From Lacicoccus qingdaonensis (GTDB lineage Bacteria; Bacillota; Bacilli; Staphylococcales; Salinicoccaceae): 64,000 nt of DNA. Where the stretch lies: assembly GCF_900101075.1 (NCBI RefSeq), contig NZ_FNFY01000009.1:1-64000 (forward strand), written 5' to 3'. How positions within the stretch are numbered: position 1 is the first letter of the stretch; each line of letters begins with the position of its first letter. This document shows positions 24,964-33,200 of the stretch, in pieces. Both the position numbers and the translations under genes were made by a program. The notes below the pieces were generated by a model. The model ran no database searches. It was not told where the DNA came from and saw only the letters and a list, made by a program, of their open reading frames with translations.

Positions 24964-26973
24964 TTATTCTTCCCCGGCTCTGTATGCATCCTGGATGTCT
25001 GCAAATTTCTGTGCCGAGTATTCACTCATGCCACGGTCTTCCACATCGTCGGCATAGAGACTCAAAACCATATCTTTAGAATCCTGGTCATAGCCGATGA
25101 ACCATCCCGTTTCAGAACCGCGGGTGTCCTGGGACATTTTATTCTCACTGGTGCCGGTCTTGCCTGCAAAAGATGCATAATCCCTCTCCATGTCGTCTGC
25201 ATGATAGTCGGTGACTACACTTCTCATTGCACTTTCAAGATAGTCCAGGTCATCCTCGCCTGCGATATTCCCCACCTGGACTTCATCTTCCGAGTCTGCG
25301 AGTATGTGCGGTACGTAAATATCACCGCCGTTTATCACACCTGCATAGATCGAAGTGATCTGTATCGGTGAAATCAGCAGCTCGCCCTGGCCGTATGCAC
25401 TGTCGGCAAGGAGCACTTCATTTTCAATCGGTTCTTCATTTGCAACCTGGCTCGTGTATATCGGATAGTCGGTATCATACTCTTCGCCGATACCGAGCGC
25501 CTGCATGCCTTCAGTGAACCGTTCGCCGCCAAGTTCCAGCATGGTCTGTGCAAAGTAGATGTTGTCGGAACTTGTAATGGCACGGTCGAGGTCGAATTCA
25601 CCATCTTCCACATGATAGCGGTTGACGTTGTAGCCGCCCCATGAATCGTCCTTCTGCCAGCTTTTTCCTGTAATTTCACGGGTGGCATCACGTTCAAAAC
25701 CATCGGTGTTCAGTGCCACCAGCGCGGACAGGATCTTCTGTGTCGAACCCGGTGAAGTCGTCCGGTTGAATTTACCGACCAGTGGATTTTCATCATCATT
25801 CTGGAGTTCTTCCAGGTCATTCTGGCTGATGCCGAACATGAAATCGTACGGGCTCGGGCTCGGATAGCTGACCGTAGCAAGCATATCTCCATTGTCAGGA
25901 TCCAGTGCCACGCTTGAGCCAGAATCTTCTTCCATCTCGCTGTAGATGATCTCCTGCAGTTCGCTGTCTATCGTCAGGACGATATCCGAGCCGTCCTTCG
26001 CCTCTTCGCTGAATAACGTTTCGACGACATTGCCATTGTTATCCGTAATCGCGATTTCATAACCGCTTTTCGGCTGCAGACGCTCATCGTATAACTGTTC
26101 CAGACCACGCTTACCGGTCATGTCACCCTCACTCAAATAATCGGATGCTTCAAGTTCTTCCGCATTCACGCCGCCGACATAGCCGAGGAGGTGGAATGCC
26201 GCTTCATCGAGGACATATTCACGGGCAGGCTGCTCGCGGACCTGCAGATTATGCTCTTCAAAGTCCGATTTGTCCTCTTCGGAAAAACGATGGGTTTCCT
26301 TTACAGGTACAAACATCCCTTCACCGATCCAGTCCTGATTGAAAGTGCTCTCCAGTGATTCTTCGCTGATTCCAAGTTCATCGCTTAGGGCGGTCAAGTC
26401 ATCTTCATCCACTTCGCCCGCAACAAATCCGACCACTTCCTTATGCCCGTTGAATGCCAGCGGTTCACCCGACTGATCCTGAATTTCGCCGCGTTCTCCG
26501 TTAGTAAAATTAAAGTCCAGAACATGACTGCCAAGCCCCGGGATGATCATGTCAGGGGTCCACTCCAAATGCCAGTCATTTTCATCTTCATCATAGAGCA
26601 GACTGAGTTCAATATCACGGTTCAGTTCACCATAGCCTGTAGCGAGTGACCAGTCACCTTCATAAATTTTATGGAAGTCGGTGGAACTTTCCTCATTCAG
26701 TTCAAGATTGCTGATTTCCCGTGATTCCACACCGAGATCTTCATATAGATTTTCATAGCGCTCCGTGACATCTTCAGCACTGTATTCCGCCTGCGTCTCT
26801 TCGCTTAAACTTTCATAAATCTCTGCGTATTCCCCGGATTCATACTGTGAAACATAATTATTGAGTGATTCATCTTCACCCGCCTGAAAAACATTTGTAA
26901 AGTTGAACAATACAAATACTGCAATGCCTAATAGAGCTAACACACTGATACTTATTCCTATCCATTTTTTCAT
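24964..26973 (-). CDS. MecA-type class B penicillin-binding protein
   Basis: The 669-residue protein is nearly the same length as S. aureus PBP2a (668). It has an N-terminal membrane anchor (residues 7-27), an NTF2-like MecA_N domain to about 140, a dimerisation domain, and a transpeptidase domain. The catalytic motifs are S410-TQK within SPGSTQKIL, SDN at 469-471 within SSDNIYFAQ, and KTGT at 605-608. SPGSTQKIL and SDNI.FA are shared with MecA. It cross-links peptidoglycan outside the cell. Related proteins include Bacillus PbpC and enterococcal PBP5, so low beta-lactam affinity is possible but cannot be read from sequence. The surface is highly acidic. A VanY-type carboxypeptidase and CapA-like gene lie just upstream. 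Confidence 0.88.
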   Translation of the reverse strand: MKKWIGISISVLALLGIAVFVLFNFTNVFQAGEDESLNNYVSQYESGEYAEIYESLSEETQAEYSAEDVTERYENLYEDLGVESREISNLELNEESSTDFHKIYEGDWSLATGYGELNRDIELSLLYDEDENDWHLEWTPDMIIPGLGSHVLDFNFTNGERGEIQDQSGEPLAFNGHKEVVGFVAGEVDEDDLTALSDELGISEESLESTFNQDWIGEGMFVPVKETHRFSEEDKSDFEEHNLQVREQPAREYVLDEAAFHLLGYVGGVNAEELEASDYLSEGDMTGKRGLEQLYDERLQPKSGYEIAITDNNGNVVETLFSEEAKDGSDIVLTIDSELQEIIYSEMEEDSGSSVALDPDNGDMLATVSYPSPSPYDFMFGISQNDLEELQNDDENPLVGKFNRTTSPGSTQKILSALVALNTDGFERDATREITGKSWQKDDSWGGYNVNRYHVEDGEFDLDRAITSSDNIYFAQTMLELGGERFTEGMQALGIGEEYDTDYPIYTSQVANEEPIENEVLLADSAYGQGELLISPIQITSIYAGVINGGDIYVPHILADSEDEVQVGNIAGEDDLDYLESAMRSVVTDYHADDMERDYASFAGKTGTSENKMSQDTRGSETGWFIGYDQDSKDMVLSLYADDVEDRGMSEYSAQKFADIQDAYRAGEE

Positions 26974-27003
26974 CTTTACACCTGCAATTCCATGATTTAA
27001 AAA

Positions 27004-27056
27004 GAATAAACGAACAGATCATTGACAAAGAGCGTCAACAAATCGTCCGTTCATTC
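27004..27056 (-). terminator. Long-stem terminator of the capA-like gene
   Basis: GAATAAACG pairs (imperfectly) with CGTTCATTC and TTGAC (27022-27026) with GTCAA (27034-27038) in one long interrupted hairpin, with a T run on the minus strand beyond 27003. Confidence 0.65.
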
Positions 27057-27064
27057 AGATTTTA

Positions 27065-28357
27065 TTATTCCATATTCAATCTTGAATCTGTACGTTCAAG
27101 TGAGCGGTCGAGACGTTCCAATATACTGTCCGGCAGGTTTTCGTCATCCTGGAAATCCTCAACAGGAAGTATCTCGTAGTCAAACGGCCGCTCGCCGGTT
27201 TCACTGTGGCGGTACACCCATGTCGGTGTGTAATGTATGTCTGCCACTGTCGTTTCGCCGGACGCCGTATCCTTTTCAATGTCGAAGTTCATGATCACAC
27301 CGTCTTCATTCGGCTGGAAGTCCTCACCGATTGTTTCAAGCCGCTGGTTGGAGACGAAATTCCCCAATGAATAAGCGACGAATGCTTCATGTTCACCATC
27401 GCTGGATTCAATACTTTCCCCGCGCTGAAGCACGTGCGGGTGTGAACCGATGATGAGGTCCACGCCCTGATCCGCTAAAAACTGTGCGTAATGTTTCTGG
27501 CTGTCACCCGGCTCCTCTACATATTCAGGGCCCCAGTGCATGTATGTGAGAATGATGTCCGGATCGTCCTCTTTAGCCGCATCGATAGCCTCCGTCAAAT
27601 TCTCTTCAGACATGACATCGATCATATTGTATATTTCTTCGTCGGTATACGGTTCTCCCATACCATTCATGCTTTCAGTAAATGCCAGCAACGCCACTTT
27701 GACACCGTTGACATCCTTAATGACATGGCGCTCCTCCGGTGCTTCCTCATATGTACCGATAACATCCATACCTGCCCCCTCAATCATCCGGACCGTCCGT
27801 TCGACGCCCTCGGCGCCCATATCCAGGCTGTGGTTGTTCGAAGTCACCAATGCATCAAACCCCGCATAATCCACATCTTCTACAATTTCATCCGGTGTAT
27901 TGAACAGTGGAAAGCCTGCATACCCCCGGTCTTCTCCCGCAACTGTCGTCTCGAAGTTGCCGATCGCAAGGTCCGCTTCTTCAAGATATGGCTTCACGTG
28001 CTCGAAGACCGGTTTAAAATCGTATGAATCCGTCTCTTCGACGTAGGCTCCCCAATACTGCTCATCGTGCGCCATGATATCACCGACTGTCGAGATTGAA
28101 ATCTCCGTCGTTTCAGGTTCTGTTGCTGCTTCGCCATTCTCTTCCGATTCGTCATCTTCCGAACCGTCACTTTCCGAATCACCTTCGGTTGCATCTTCAG
28201 TATTTTCACCACTTTCCGATTCTTCACCCTGTTCATTGTCATCGCTTAAAAAAGTGAAAGTGCCGTATGCCGCACCGATGACAATAATGAGCAACAATAC
28301 AGGAACCAGTATTTTAAATAAGATTGAATTGTTTTTATTCCGCTCGGTTCTCTTCAA
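27065..28357 (-). CDS. CapA-family protein (poly-gamma-glutamate/capsule type)
   Basis: The 430-residue protein has a membrane anchor (residues about 14-35), an acidic Glu/Ser/Asp linker to about 85, and a CapA metallophosphatase-like domain. Motifs seen are SVGDIMAHDE, IGNFETTV, TSNNHSLDMGAEG, MHWGPEY and GSHPHVLQ. CapA/PgsA proteins take part in poly-gamma-glutamate or capsule synthesis in some Firmicutes, and act outside the membrane. No other cap or pgs genes are present, so the role is uncertain. The start overlaps the VanY-type gene by 23 bp, showing coupling. Confidence 0.85.
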   Translation of the reverse strand: MKRTERNKNNSILFKILVPVLLLIIVIGAAYGTFTFLSDDNEQGEESESGENTEDATEGDSESDGSEDDESEENGEAATEPETTEISISTVGDIMAHDEQYWGAYVEETDSYDFKPVFEHVKPYLEEADLAIGNFETTVAGEDRGYAGFPLFNTPDEIVEDVDYAGFDALVTSNNHSLDMGAEGVERTVRMIEGAGMDVIGTYEEAPEERHVIKDVNGVKVALLAFTESMNGMGEPYTDEEIYNMIDVMSEENLTEAIDAAKEDDPDIILTYMHWGPEYVEEPGDSQKHYAQFLADQGVDLIIGSHPHVLQRGESIESSDGEHEAFVAYSLGNFVSNQRLETIGEDFQPNEDGVIMNFDIEKDTASGETTVADIHYTPTWVYRHSETGERPFDYEILPVEDFQDDENLPDSILERLDRSLERTDSRLNME

Positions 28358-29171
28358 TGTCTATCCCACTCTCCAAAATATATTCTTCATAAGTCAGACC
28401 GCTTTCTTTTATATCATGAGCCAGCTCTTTACCGACATATCTCAAGTGCCAAGGTTCATACATGTAGCCGGTAATATCTTCCTTGCCTTCATGATAGCGG
28501 ATGATGAATCCGTAGACGTGAGCATTGTTTTTTACCCACCCGCCTTCAGCCGTTTCACCGAAAGATTCCAGCAGTTCATAACCGACACTTTCACTCGTCA
28601 CATCCATTGCGAGACCGGTCTGATGTTCACTGGCCCCCGGAGGTGCGCTGAAGCGGCTCGCCGCCTCCTCACCGTGCGTTTCAACAAAACTGCCGTATTG
28701 TATCTCCTGTGTACCGTATGAACGGTAGCCGGACCTTGCATGTAAATAGATGTCTTCTTCCTCTGCCGAATCGAACATTTCTTTCAGTGCCTCAGCTGCC
28801 GGCGCCCGGAGCTGGTTGATTTCCGGATGGTCCGGGAATATGAGCGGTACTTCGACACGCACCAGATCATCCGGTACATAATCTTCACTCAGCAGGTACT
28901 GCCTGTTTACCAGCGCTTCAATGCTGCTTTCATCAAACACTTCCTCCTCAGTTACAATCTCATATTTATGTGACTCGGCCTCTTCATTTTCAGGTGTCGT
29001 TTCTGCAGAATCTTCCTCTTCCTCAGAGTTTTCCCCGTCTACATCCGGTTCCTCTGTCACTTCAGATGTTTCCGATTCTTCAGGCTCTGCCTCCGGTTCA
29101 GAATTGCATGCTGTGAGTACCACTGCCGCAAACAACAGACAAATGAACTTTCCCTCTATAATATGTTTCAT
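28335..29171 (-). CDS. VanY-type D,D-carboxypeptidase lipoprotein (M15)
   Basis: The product is about 278 residues. The signal ends in FAAVVLTAC, a lipobox, followed by a 60-residue acidic linker. The M15B zinc peptidase domain shows HARSGYRSYGTQ, SEHQTGLAMDV (His and Asp ligands) and EPWHLRYVG (third His). Enzymes of this family remove the terminal D-Ala from peptidoglycan stem peptides. I prefer ATG 29171, with GGTG 6-8 bp upstream, over ATG 29180. It is the first gene of a vanY-capA unit, with the MecA-like PBP after it. The three genes form a cell-wall cluster. Confidence 0.85.
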   Translation of the reverse strand: MKHIIEGKFICLLFAAVVLTACNSEPEAEPEESETSEVTEEPDVDGENSEEEEDSAETTPENEEAESHKYEIVTEEEVFDESSIEALVNRQYLLSEDYVPDDLVRVEVPLIFPDHPEINQLRAPAAEALKEMFDSAEEEDIYLHARSGYRSYGTQEIQYGSFVETHGEEAASRFSAPPGASEHQTGLAMDVTSESVGYELLESFGETAEGGWVKNNAHVYGFIIRYHEGKEDITGYMYEPWHLRYVGKELAHDIKESGLTYEEYILESGIDIEENRAE

Positions 29172-29249
29172 TGCATTCACCTTAAATATATATGTATTTT
29201 TCTTAGTTTAATTTAACCACAGTACGGCTTTCTATACCATCACTTAGGT

Positions 29250-29278
29250 AAAAAAAGACCCGGTTTTTTTCGGGCCTT
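29250..29278 (-). terminator. Terminator of the DUF421 gene
   Basis: AGACCCG and CGGGCCTT pair around a T-rich loop; the minus strand then enters a T run. Confidence 0.75.
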
Positions 29279-29288
29279 CATAAAAATT

Positions 29289-29981
29289 CTATTCATCAAA
29301 ATCATACATCCTGCCGTCGTAATCCTGAATATGCCAGCCTTTTTCATAGTTCCATTCTGCATAATAAATATCGCCAATCTGTTTGCCAATGCCGGCTAAA
29401 GCACTTTCCAGCCAGTTTTTGTCCCTATCCAGTTCCTCCAGCTGATAACCGATGACTTTGCCGTCACCGATCAGTGTGTAAGAAGGTGTATCGAGCGGCT
29501 GATTCTGCTCCGACTGTTTTTTAAGTACAGTGAGCTGACCGCTGTTTTCAAACATTACATAGTTGACTTCCCTGAGAGAAAATATACCTTCCACTCTGAG
29601 CAGCTGACCGAGCTCTTCTATTTCCAGGTTGAGATTCTCCATTTTATGATAGAGCAGTTTTCCCTCTTTAATGAGCGTTACCGGTTTGCCTTTGACCACA
29701 TGCCGGATAGCGCCTGACTTCTGTGTGACTTTTTCGAAAAGATAGATCAGCACACTCCAGATGGCGAGAACAAAAATCATATTCGGAATTGTCACCGTCG
29801 GGTCATACATCGCATCCTTGATAACACCGCCGAGCACCAGTGCATAAACAAAGTCAAGCAGCGTCACCTGGGCCATCTCTTTTTTACCCAGCAGTCTGAT
29901 GACGATGATGACACCAATCAGGCCGACGATCAGTTTTGAAGCCATATGAAGATACTCTGTCACTACATCCATTACATTCAT
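29289..29981 (-). CDS. DUF421 (YetF/YdfR-like) membrane protein
   Basis: The 230-residue protein has three N-terminal membrane helices and a cytoplasmic DUF421 domain. Characteristic sequences are LLGKKEMAQVTLLDFVYALVLGG near residue 28 and AIRHVVKGKPVTLIKEGKLL near residue 95. YetF-type proteins in Bacillus spores have been linked to SpoVA-type functions, but most members in non-sporeformers are uncharacterised. It stands alone, with its own terminator. Confidence 0.8.
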   Translation of the reverse strand: MNVMDVVTEYLHMASKLIVGLIGVIIVIRLLGKKEMAQVTLLDFVYALVLGGVIKDAMYDPTVTIPNMIFVLAIWSVLIYLFEKVTQKSGAIRHVVKGKPVTLIKEGKLLYHKMENLNLEIEELGQLLRVEGIFSLREVNYVMFENSGQLTVLKKQSEQNQPLDTPSYTLIGDGKVIGYQLEELDRDKNWLESALAGIGKQIGDIYYAEWNYEKGWHIQDYDGRMYDFDE

Positions 29982-30017
29982 TCCTTTACCTGATATGATT
30001 GTTCAAATACACCGGAG

Positions 30018-30374
30018 CTACTCTTTGACCCAGCTCCAGCCGGCATCAATATCCGGTTTGTTAAACTGTTTTACATTTATGCCCGGCAGGATATCAGCCA
30101 GTGACGCACTTTTCTTCAGCACTTCATCATCCGCGACAAGCGCAATTTTCCCATACTGATTCCAATGCTTCGCATCGATGAACATGCCTTTCATCACAGC
30201 ACCGGCATCCACATCATCGAGCTTTTTCAAATAGACCAGTGCATTGATTTCATCACTGTCACCGTAATGATCGTTTAAAAAGGCGTCTGCCTTTTCCATA
30301 TCCTCTTTTGTAATTCCGCCGTCAACTTCCATGTAGACCACATTCTGATAATCACTTTCATTTATTTTCAGCAT
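30018..30374 (-). CDS. STAS/SpoIIAA-like protein
   Basis: The 118-residue protein has an early VYMEVDGGITKEDMEKADAFL and later GMFIDAKHWNQYGKIALVAD and INVKQFNKPDIDAGWSWV. This matches the SpoIIAA-like family (DUF3478), a STAS-fold group whose function is not established. It has no kinase or phosphatase partner nearby. GGAGG lies before the ATG. The DUF421 gene downstream is 36 bp away and may be co-transcribed. Confidence 0.75.
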   Translation of the reverse strand: MLKINESDYQNVVYMEVDGGITKEDMEKADAFLNDHYGDSDEINALVYLKKLDDVDAGAVMKGMFIDAKHWNQYGKIALVADDEVLKKSASLADILPGINVKQFNKPDIDAGWSWVKE

Positions 30375-30462
30375 ATTATGTGCATTCCTCCTTAAATGGA
30401 TATACAGTCATCCGCTATCCTTAATCGCATGTCAAAAACATGATTTACATGAAAAATGAATA

Positions 30463-30490
30463 TAAAAAAAGAAACCCTGCAGGGTTTCTT
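30463..30490 (-). terminator. Terminator of the double VOC gene
   Basis: AGAAACCCTGCAGGGTTTCT (30470-30489) is a perfect palindrome; the minus strand continues into seven T. Confidence 0.9.
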
Positions 30491-30506
30491 CTGAATAGAG
30501 CCGGTT

Positions 30507-31409
30507 TCACGACCCTTCATAGGCCGCTTCCAATTCAGCAACATCAAACTTTTTCATCTTTAAGAATGCTTCGGTCACCCGTTTCAGCTGTTCGGGTGTC
30601 CCTTTTTCAACCATGTCATCCATCATCTTAGGTATTATCTGCCACGATACACCGTATTTATCTTTCAGCCAGCCGCACTCTTCAGCTTCCGGTACATGTG
30701 AAAGTTTATCCCAGTAATAATCAATTTCAGCCTGATCTTCACATTTGACCATCAGCGAAACACCCTCGCTGAAGTTGAATTCATGATTCATCGCGGAATC
30801 CATCAGTGCAAAACATTGATTTTCCAGTTCAAACTGTCCCTGGGCGATATGCGTCGTTAAATTCGGTTCCATATTTCCCGGGTAATAATAAACACCGTCC
30901 ACTTTTGAATCCTTGAAAATATCAATATAGAAATTCATTGCTTCTTCCGCTTTTCCGAGGTTGTCATTGATGAACATCAGAGCGGGTATGACTCTGTTAT
31001 CAATTTCTTCTGCAGCTTCTTCCGTCTGGTACAGCTGCCACGAAGTGCCATACTTATCTTCGACCCAGCCGTACAGTTCACTGAAATCATATTTCTGAAA
31101 CGGCATCACGGCCCTGCCTTCTCCGGCAAGCGTTTCCCATATTTTCTTAAATTCATTCTGTTCATCTTTGGTGAAAACGAGCATAAATGAGATGGATGGA
31201 TTTTTAGTGGCGTAAGGGCCCGCACTGATACCCATAAAACGGTATCCCATCACTTCAAAGTCAACCTGTTCGGCATCGCCGGAAGGTGTTCCTTCAAAAA
31301 CATCCGAATAGAGCACTTTGGAATCTGGAAATAAATCTGCGTAAAATTCTGCTGCCTCCATAGCTTCTGTATCAAACCATAAATGCGGTACGATTTTTTG
31401 ATATGACAA
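30507..31409 (-). CDS. Tandem-domain VOC (PhnB-like) protein
   Basis: The 300-residue protein carries two PhnB-type VOC modules. The first starts KIVPHLWFDTEAMEAAEFYADLFPDS and the second NRVIPALMFINDNLGKAEEAMNFYIDIF near residue 142; each ends in KYGTSWQLY or KYGVSWQII. This is the 3-demethylubiquinone-9 methyltransferase-like domain, a misleading family name. No reaction can be given. It is a single gene with its own terminator. Confidence 0.8.
   Translation of the reverse strand: MSYQKIVPHLWFDTEAMEAAEFYADLFPDSKVLYSDVFEGTPSGDAEQVDFEVMGYRFMGISAGPYATKNPSISFMLVFTKDEQNEFKKIWETLAGEGRAVMPFQKYDFSELYGWVEDKYGTSWQLYQTEEAAEEIDNRVIPALMFINDNLGKAEEAMNFYIDIFKDSKVDGVYYYPGNMEPNLTTHIAQGQFELENQCFALMDSAMNHEFNFSEGVSLMVKCEDQAEIDYYWDKLSHVPEAEECGWLKDKYGVSWQIIPKMMDDMVEKGTPEQLKRVTEAFLKMKKFDVAELEAAYEGS
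30873..30886. promoter_or_regulatory. Second candidate Noc-binding site
   Basis: ATTTCCCGGGTAAT matches the NBS consensus at 13 of 14 positions and lies within the VOC gene. Binding is inference. Confidence 0.4.
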
Positions 31410-31491
31410 AATGATTCACCCCTTAGATTTGTTACTCCATTTTACAATGGAACCGGTTTTTATTTTTATTCTAATCTGTCATGTTCATAAA

Positions 31492-31521
31492 AAAGACGGC
31501 ACATCATCGTGAACCGCCTTT
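31492..31521 (-). terminator. Probable terminator of panD
   Basis: AAAGACGG and CCGCCTTT pair with one mismatch, then CAC with GTG; on the minus strand a T run follows. Confidence 0.6.
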
Positions 31522-31530
31522 CATCATCAA

Positions 31531-31932
31531 TTATTCCACATTTTGAACATCTGCAATCATCTGCGCTACATCGTGTTCTTCAATGTTTGTGATCTGATTG
31601 TTCTCATCCATGAAAACGACTTTCGGTTTCAAGTCCTGAATCTCTTCTTCGGACATTTCTGCCATGCTCAAAATTATCACAAGATCACCTTTTGAGAACA
31701 GGTGGGCAGGCGGGCCGTTCAGACAGATCTTTCCGCCGCCAGCTTCAGCAGGCAAAGCATACGTCTTCCACCTTGCCGCATTACTCAAATTTGTAATCTG
31801 AACCATTTCGTATGGGTGGATATTTGCCTCTTTCATCAGTTTCGCATCGATCGTAATACTGCCTACATAATCCAGGTCAGCCTCCGTTACTGTCGCGCGG
31901 TGCAGCTTACCTTTACACATCATTCTTTTCAT
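31531..31932 (-). CDS. panD: Aspartate 1-decarboxylase
   Basis: The 133-residue proenzyme makes beta-alanine from aspartate for pantothenate and coenzyme A synthesis. The self-cleavage site is G24-S25 in YVGSITI, at the same position as in E. coli PanD, which supports the start at 31932. GKLHRATVT at the N-terminus and NGPPAHLFSKGDLVIILSM are conserved. Ser25 becomes the pyruvoyl group. A GGAGGAG ribosome binding site precedes it. panB and panC are not in the window, so panD is separate from the rest of the pathway. Confidence 0.95.
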   Translation of the reverse strand: MKRMMCKGKLHRATVTEADLDYVGSITIDAKLMKEANIHPYEMVQITNLSNAARWKTYALPAEAGGGKICLNGPPAHLFSKGDLVIILSMAEMSEEEIQDLKPKVVFMDENNQITNIEEHDVAQMIADVQNVE

Positions 31933-32037
31933 TTGAAATTCTCCTCCCGGCCCCGGCTCATGACTGATCAGCCGGATTGAATACCATATCTTTTATTTAA
32001 GATTACACTAACATAAAACATCTGGGAAATAAAAACA

Positions 32038-32072
32038 TAAAAAAGCGCCTGTGACCGAGTCACAGACGCTTT
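32038..32072 (-). terminator. Terminator of the rpsF-ssb operon
   Basis: AAAGCG-C-CTGTGAC and GTCACAG-A-CGCTTT form a long hairpin, with a T run on the minus strand. It ends the operon directly after ssb. Confidence 0.85.
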
Positions 32073-32140
32073 ACACACATTTTATATTAAACATCCACAC
32101 ACATTGGATGCTTATTTGATTACACACACAGTTCACACAC
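32073..32140. repeat. ACACAC-rich 3' region of ssb
   Basis: TTACACAC, CCACACAC, TTACACACAC and TTCACACAC occur at about 32071, 32095, 32119 and 32132. In the ssb mRNA they read GTGTGTG. No gene fits here, although rpsR usually follows ssb. Confidence 0.45.
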
Positions 32141-32185
32141 GTAATACGAAATTATTTCTATACTTTGATTAATTATGGTTAAATC

Positions 32186-32704
32186 TTAAAACGGTAAGTC
32201 ATCATCACTGATATCTACCGGGCCATCTGCGTTTGCGAATGGATTTTCCTCAGTTCTATCCTGTTTAGGTGATGATTGAGCAGGTCTGGAGCCAGTTGAC
32301 TGGTTGCCAGCGCCTCCACCGTACGCATTTGCATAATTATCTGCTGAGTTATAATTATTTTGAGATTGATTACTACCTTGTTGTCCTTTTGGCTCTAAAA
32401 ACTGAACACTGTCACATACAACCTCGGTCACGTAAACTCTCTGGCCATCTTTATTCTCATAGTTTCTGGTCTGAATTCTGCCATCAATACCTACAAGACT
32501 GCCTTTTTGTACATACTGGTTAACGTTTTCCGCCTGTTTACGGAAAGTAACACAGTTTATAAAATCCGCACCACGTTCACCATTTTGTCCTGTAAAAGGA
32601 CGATTGACTGCCAGGTTGAAAGTTGTAACAGATATATTGTTCTGACTGACTCTAAGTTCCGGGTCACGCGTCAGGCGACCGACCAATACAACACGGTTTA
32701 TCAT
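32186..32704 (-). CDS. ssb: Single-stranded DNA-binding protein
   Basis: The 172-residue protein has an OB-fold domain in residues about 1-108 (MINRVVLVGRLTRDPELR, NFINCVTFRKQAENV-type strand, GRIQTRNYENKDGQRVYVTEVV). A Gly/Asn/Gln-rich flexible region follows, and the acidic tip DISDDDLPF recruits repair and replication partners. It binds single-stranded DNA as a tetramer in replication and repair. It is second in the rpsF-ssb operon. rpsR, which usually comes next in Staphylococcus and Bacillus, is missing here. Confidence 0.96.
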   Translation of the reverse strand: MINRVVLVGRLTRDPELRVSQNNISVTTFNLAVNRPFTGQNGERGADFINCVTFRKQAENVNQYVQKGSLVGIDGRIQTRNYENKDGQRVYVTEVVCDSVQFLEPKGQQGSNQSQNNYNSADNYANAYGGGAGNQSTGSRPAQSSPKQDRTEENPFANADGPVDISDDDLPF

Positions 32705-32735
32705 GCAATCAACTCCATGTCATTATTTGACTAAA

Positions 32736-33044
32736 TTATTTGCTTGCTTTTTCTTCTGCCTGCTCATCACGGACAATGATATGACGAATGATATCATTGT
32801 TGATCTTAGCAAGACGCTCGAATTCTTGAGTAGCTGTGCCATCATCATTAACTTTGATGATTTGATAATATCCATCTGTGAAATCATTGATTTCATAAGC
32901 TAAACGACGTTTACCCCACTCTTTTGATTCGACGATTTCCGCACCGTTTGTAGTTAAAAGGTTATCAAAACGCTCTACTAAAGCTGTTTTTTCTTCCTCA
33001 TCAATGTTTGGGCGGATTACATATAAAATTTCATATGCTCTCAT
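32736..33044 (-). CDS. rpsF: 30S ribosomal protein S6
   Basis: The 102-residue S6 protein contains [19 protein letters not shown] and [18 protein letters not shown]. It binds 16S rRNA together with S18 in the 30S platform. I use ATG 33044, preceded by AAGGAGG, rather than the longer frame to 33083. In the leader, TAATAAC (33072-33078) and GTTATTA (33084-33090) form a small hairpin. A link to the S6:S18 autoregulatory motif is possible but not clear. Confidence 0.95.
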   Translation of the reverse strand: MRAYEILYVIRPNIDEEEKTALVERFDNLLTTNGAEIVESKEWGKRRLAYEINDFTDGYYQIIKVNDDGTATQEFERLAKINNDIIRHIIVRDEQAEEKASK

Positions 33045-33200
33045 CTTCTGCACCTCCTTATGGTCTTTCGCGGCTAATAACAAATCGTTATTAACAAGGA
33101 ATAATTTTCATTACTCACAATCAATTATTATATCAGCAAAGTGGAGTTATTACAATAATTTAAAGTGGTTTTTATTTTAAATTTCTTGGGGGAGCAGGGT

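Noticed and set aside
33065-33095. S6:S18 autoregulatory RNA motif in the rpsF leader
   Set aside because: Only a short TAATAAC/GTTATTA hairpin is seen, without the conserved CCG feature in a clear position.
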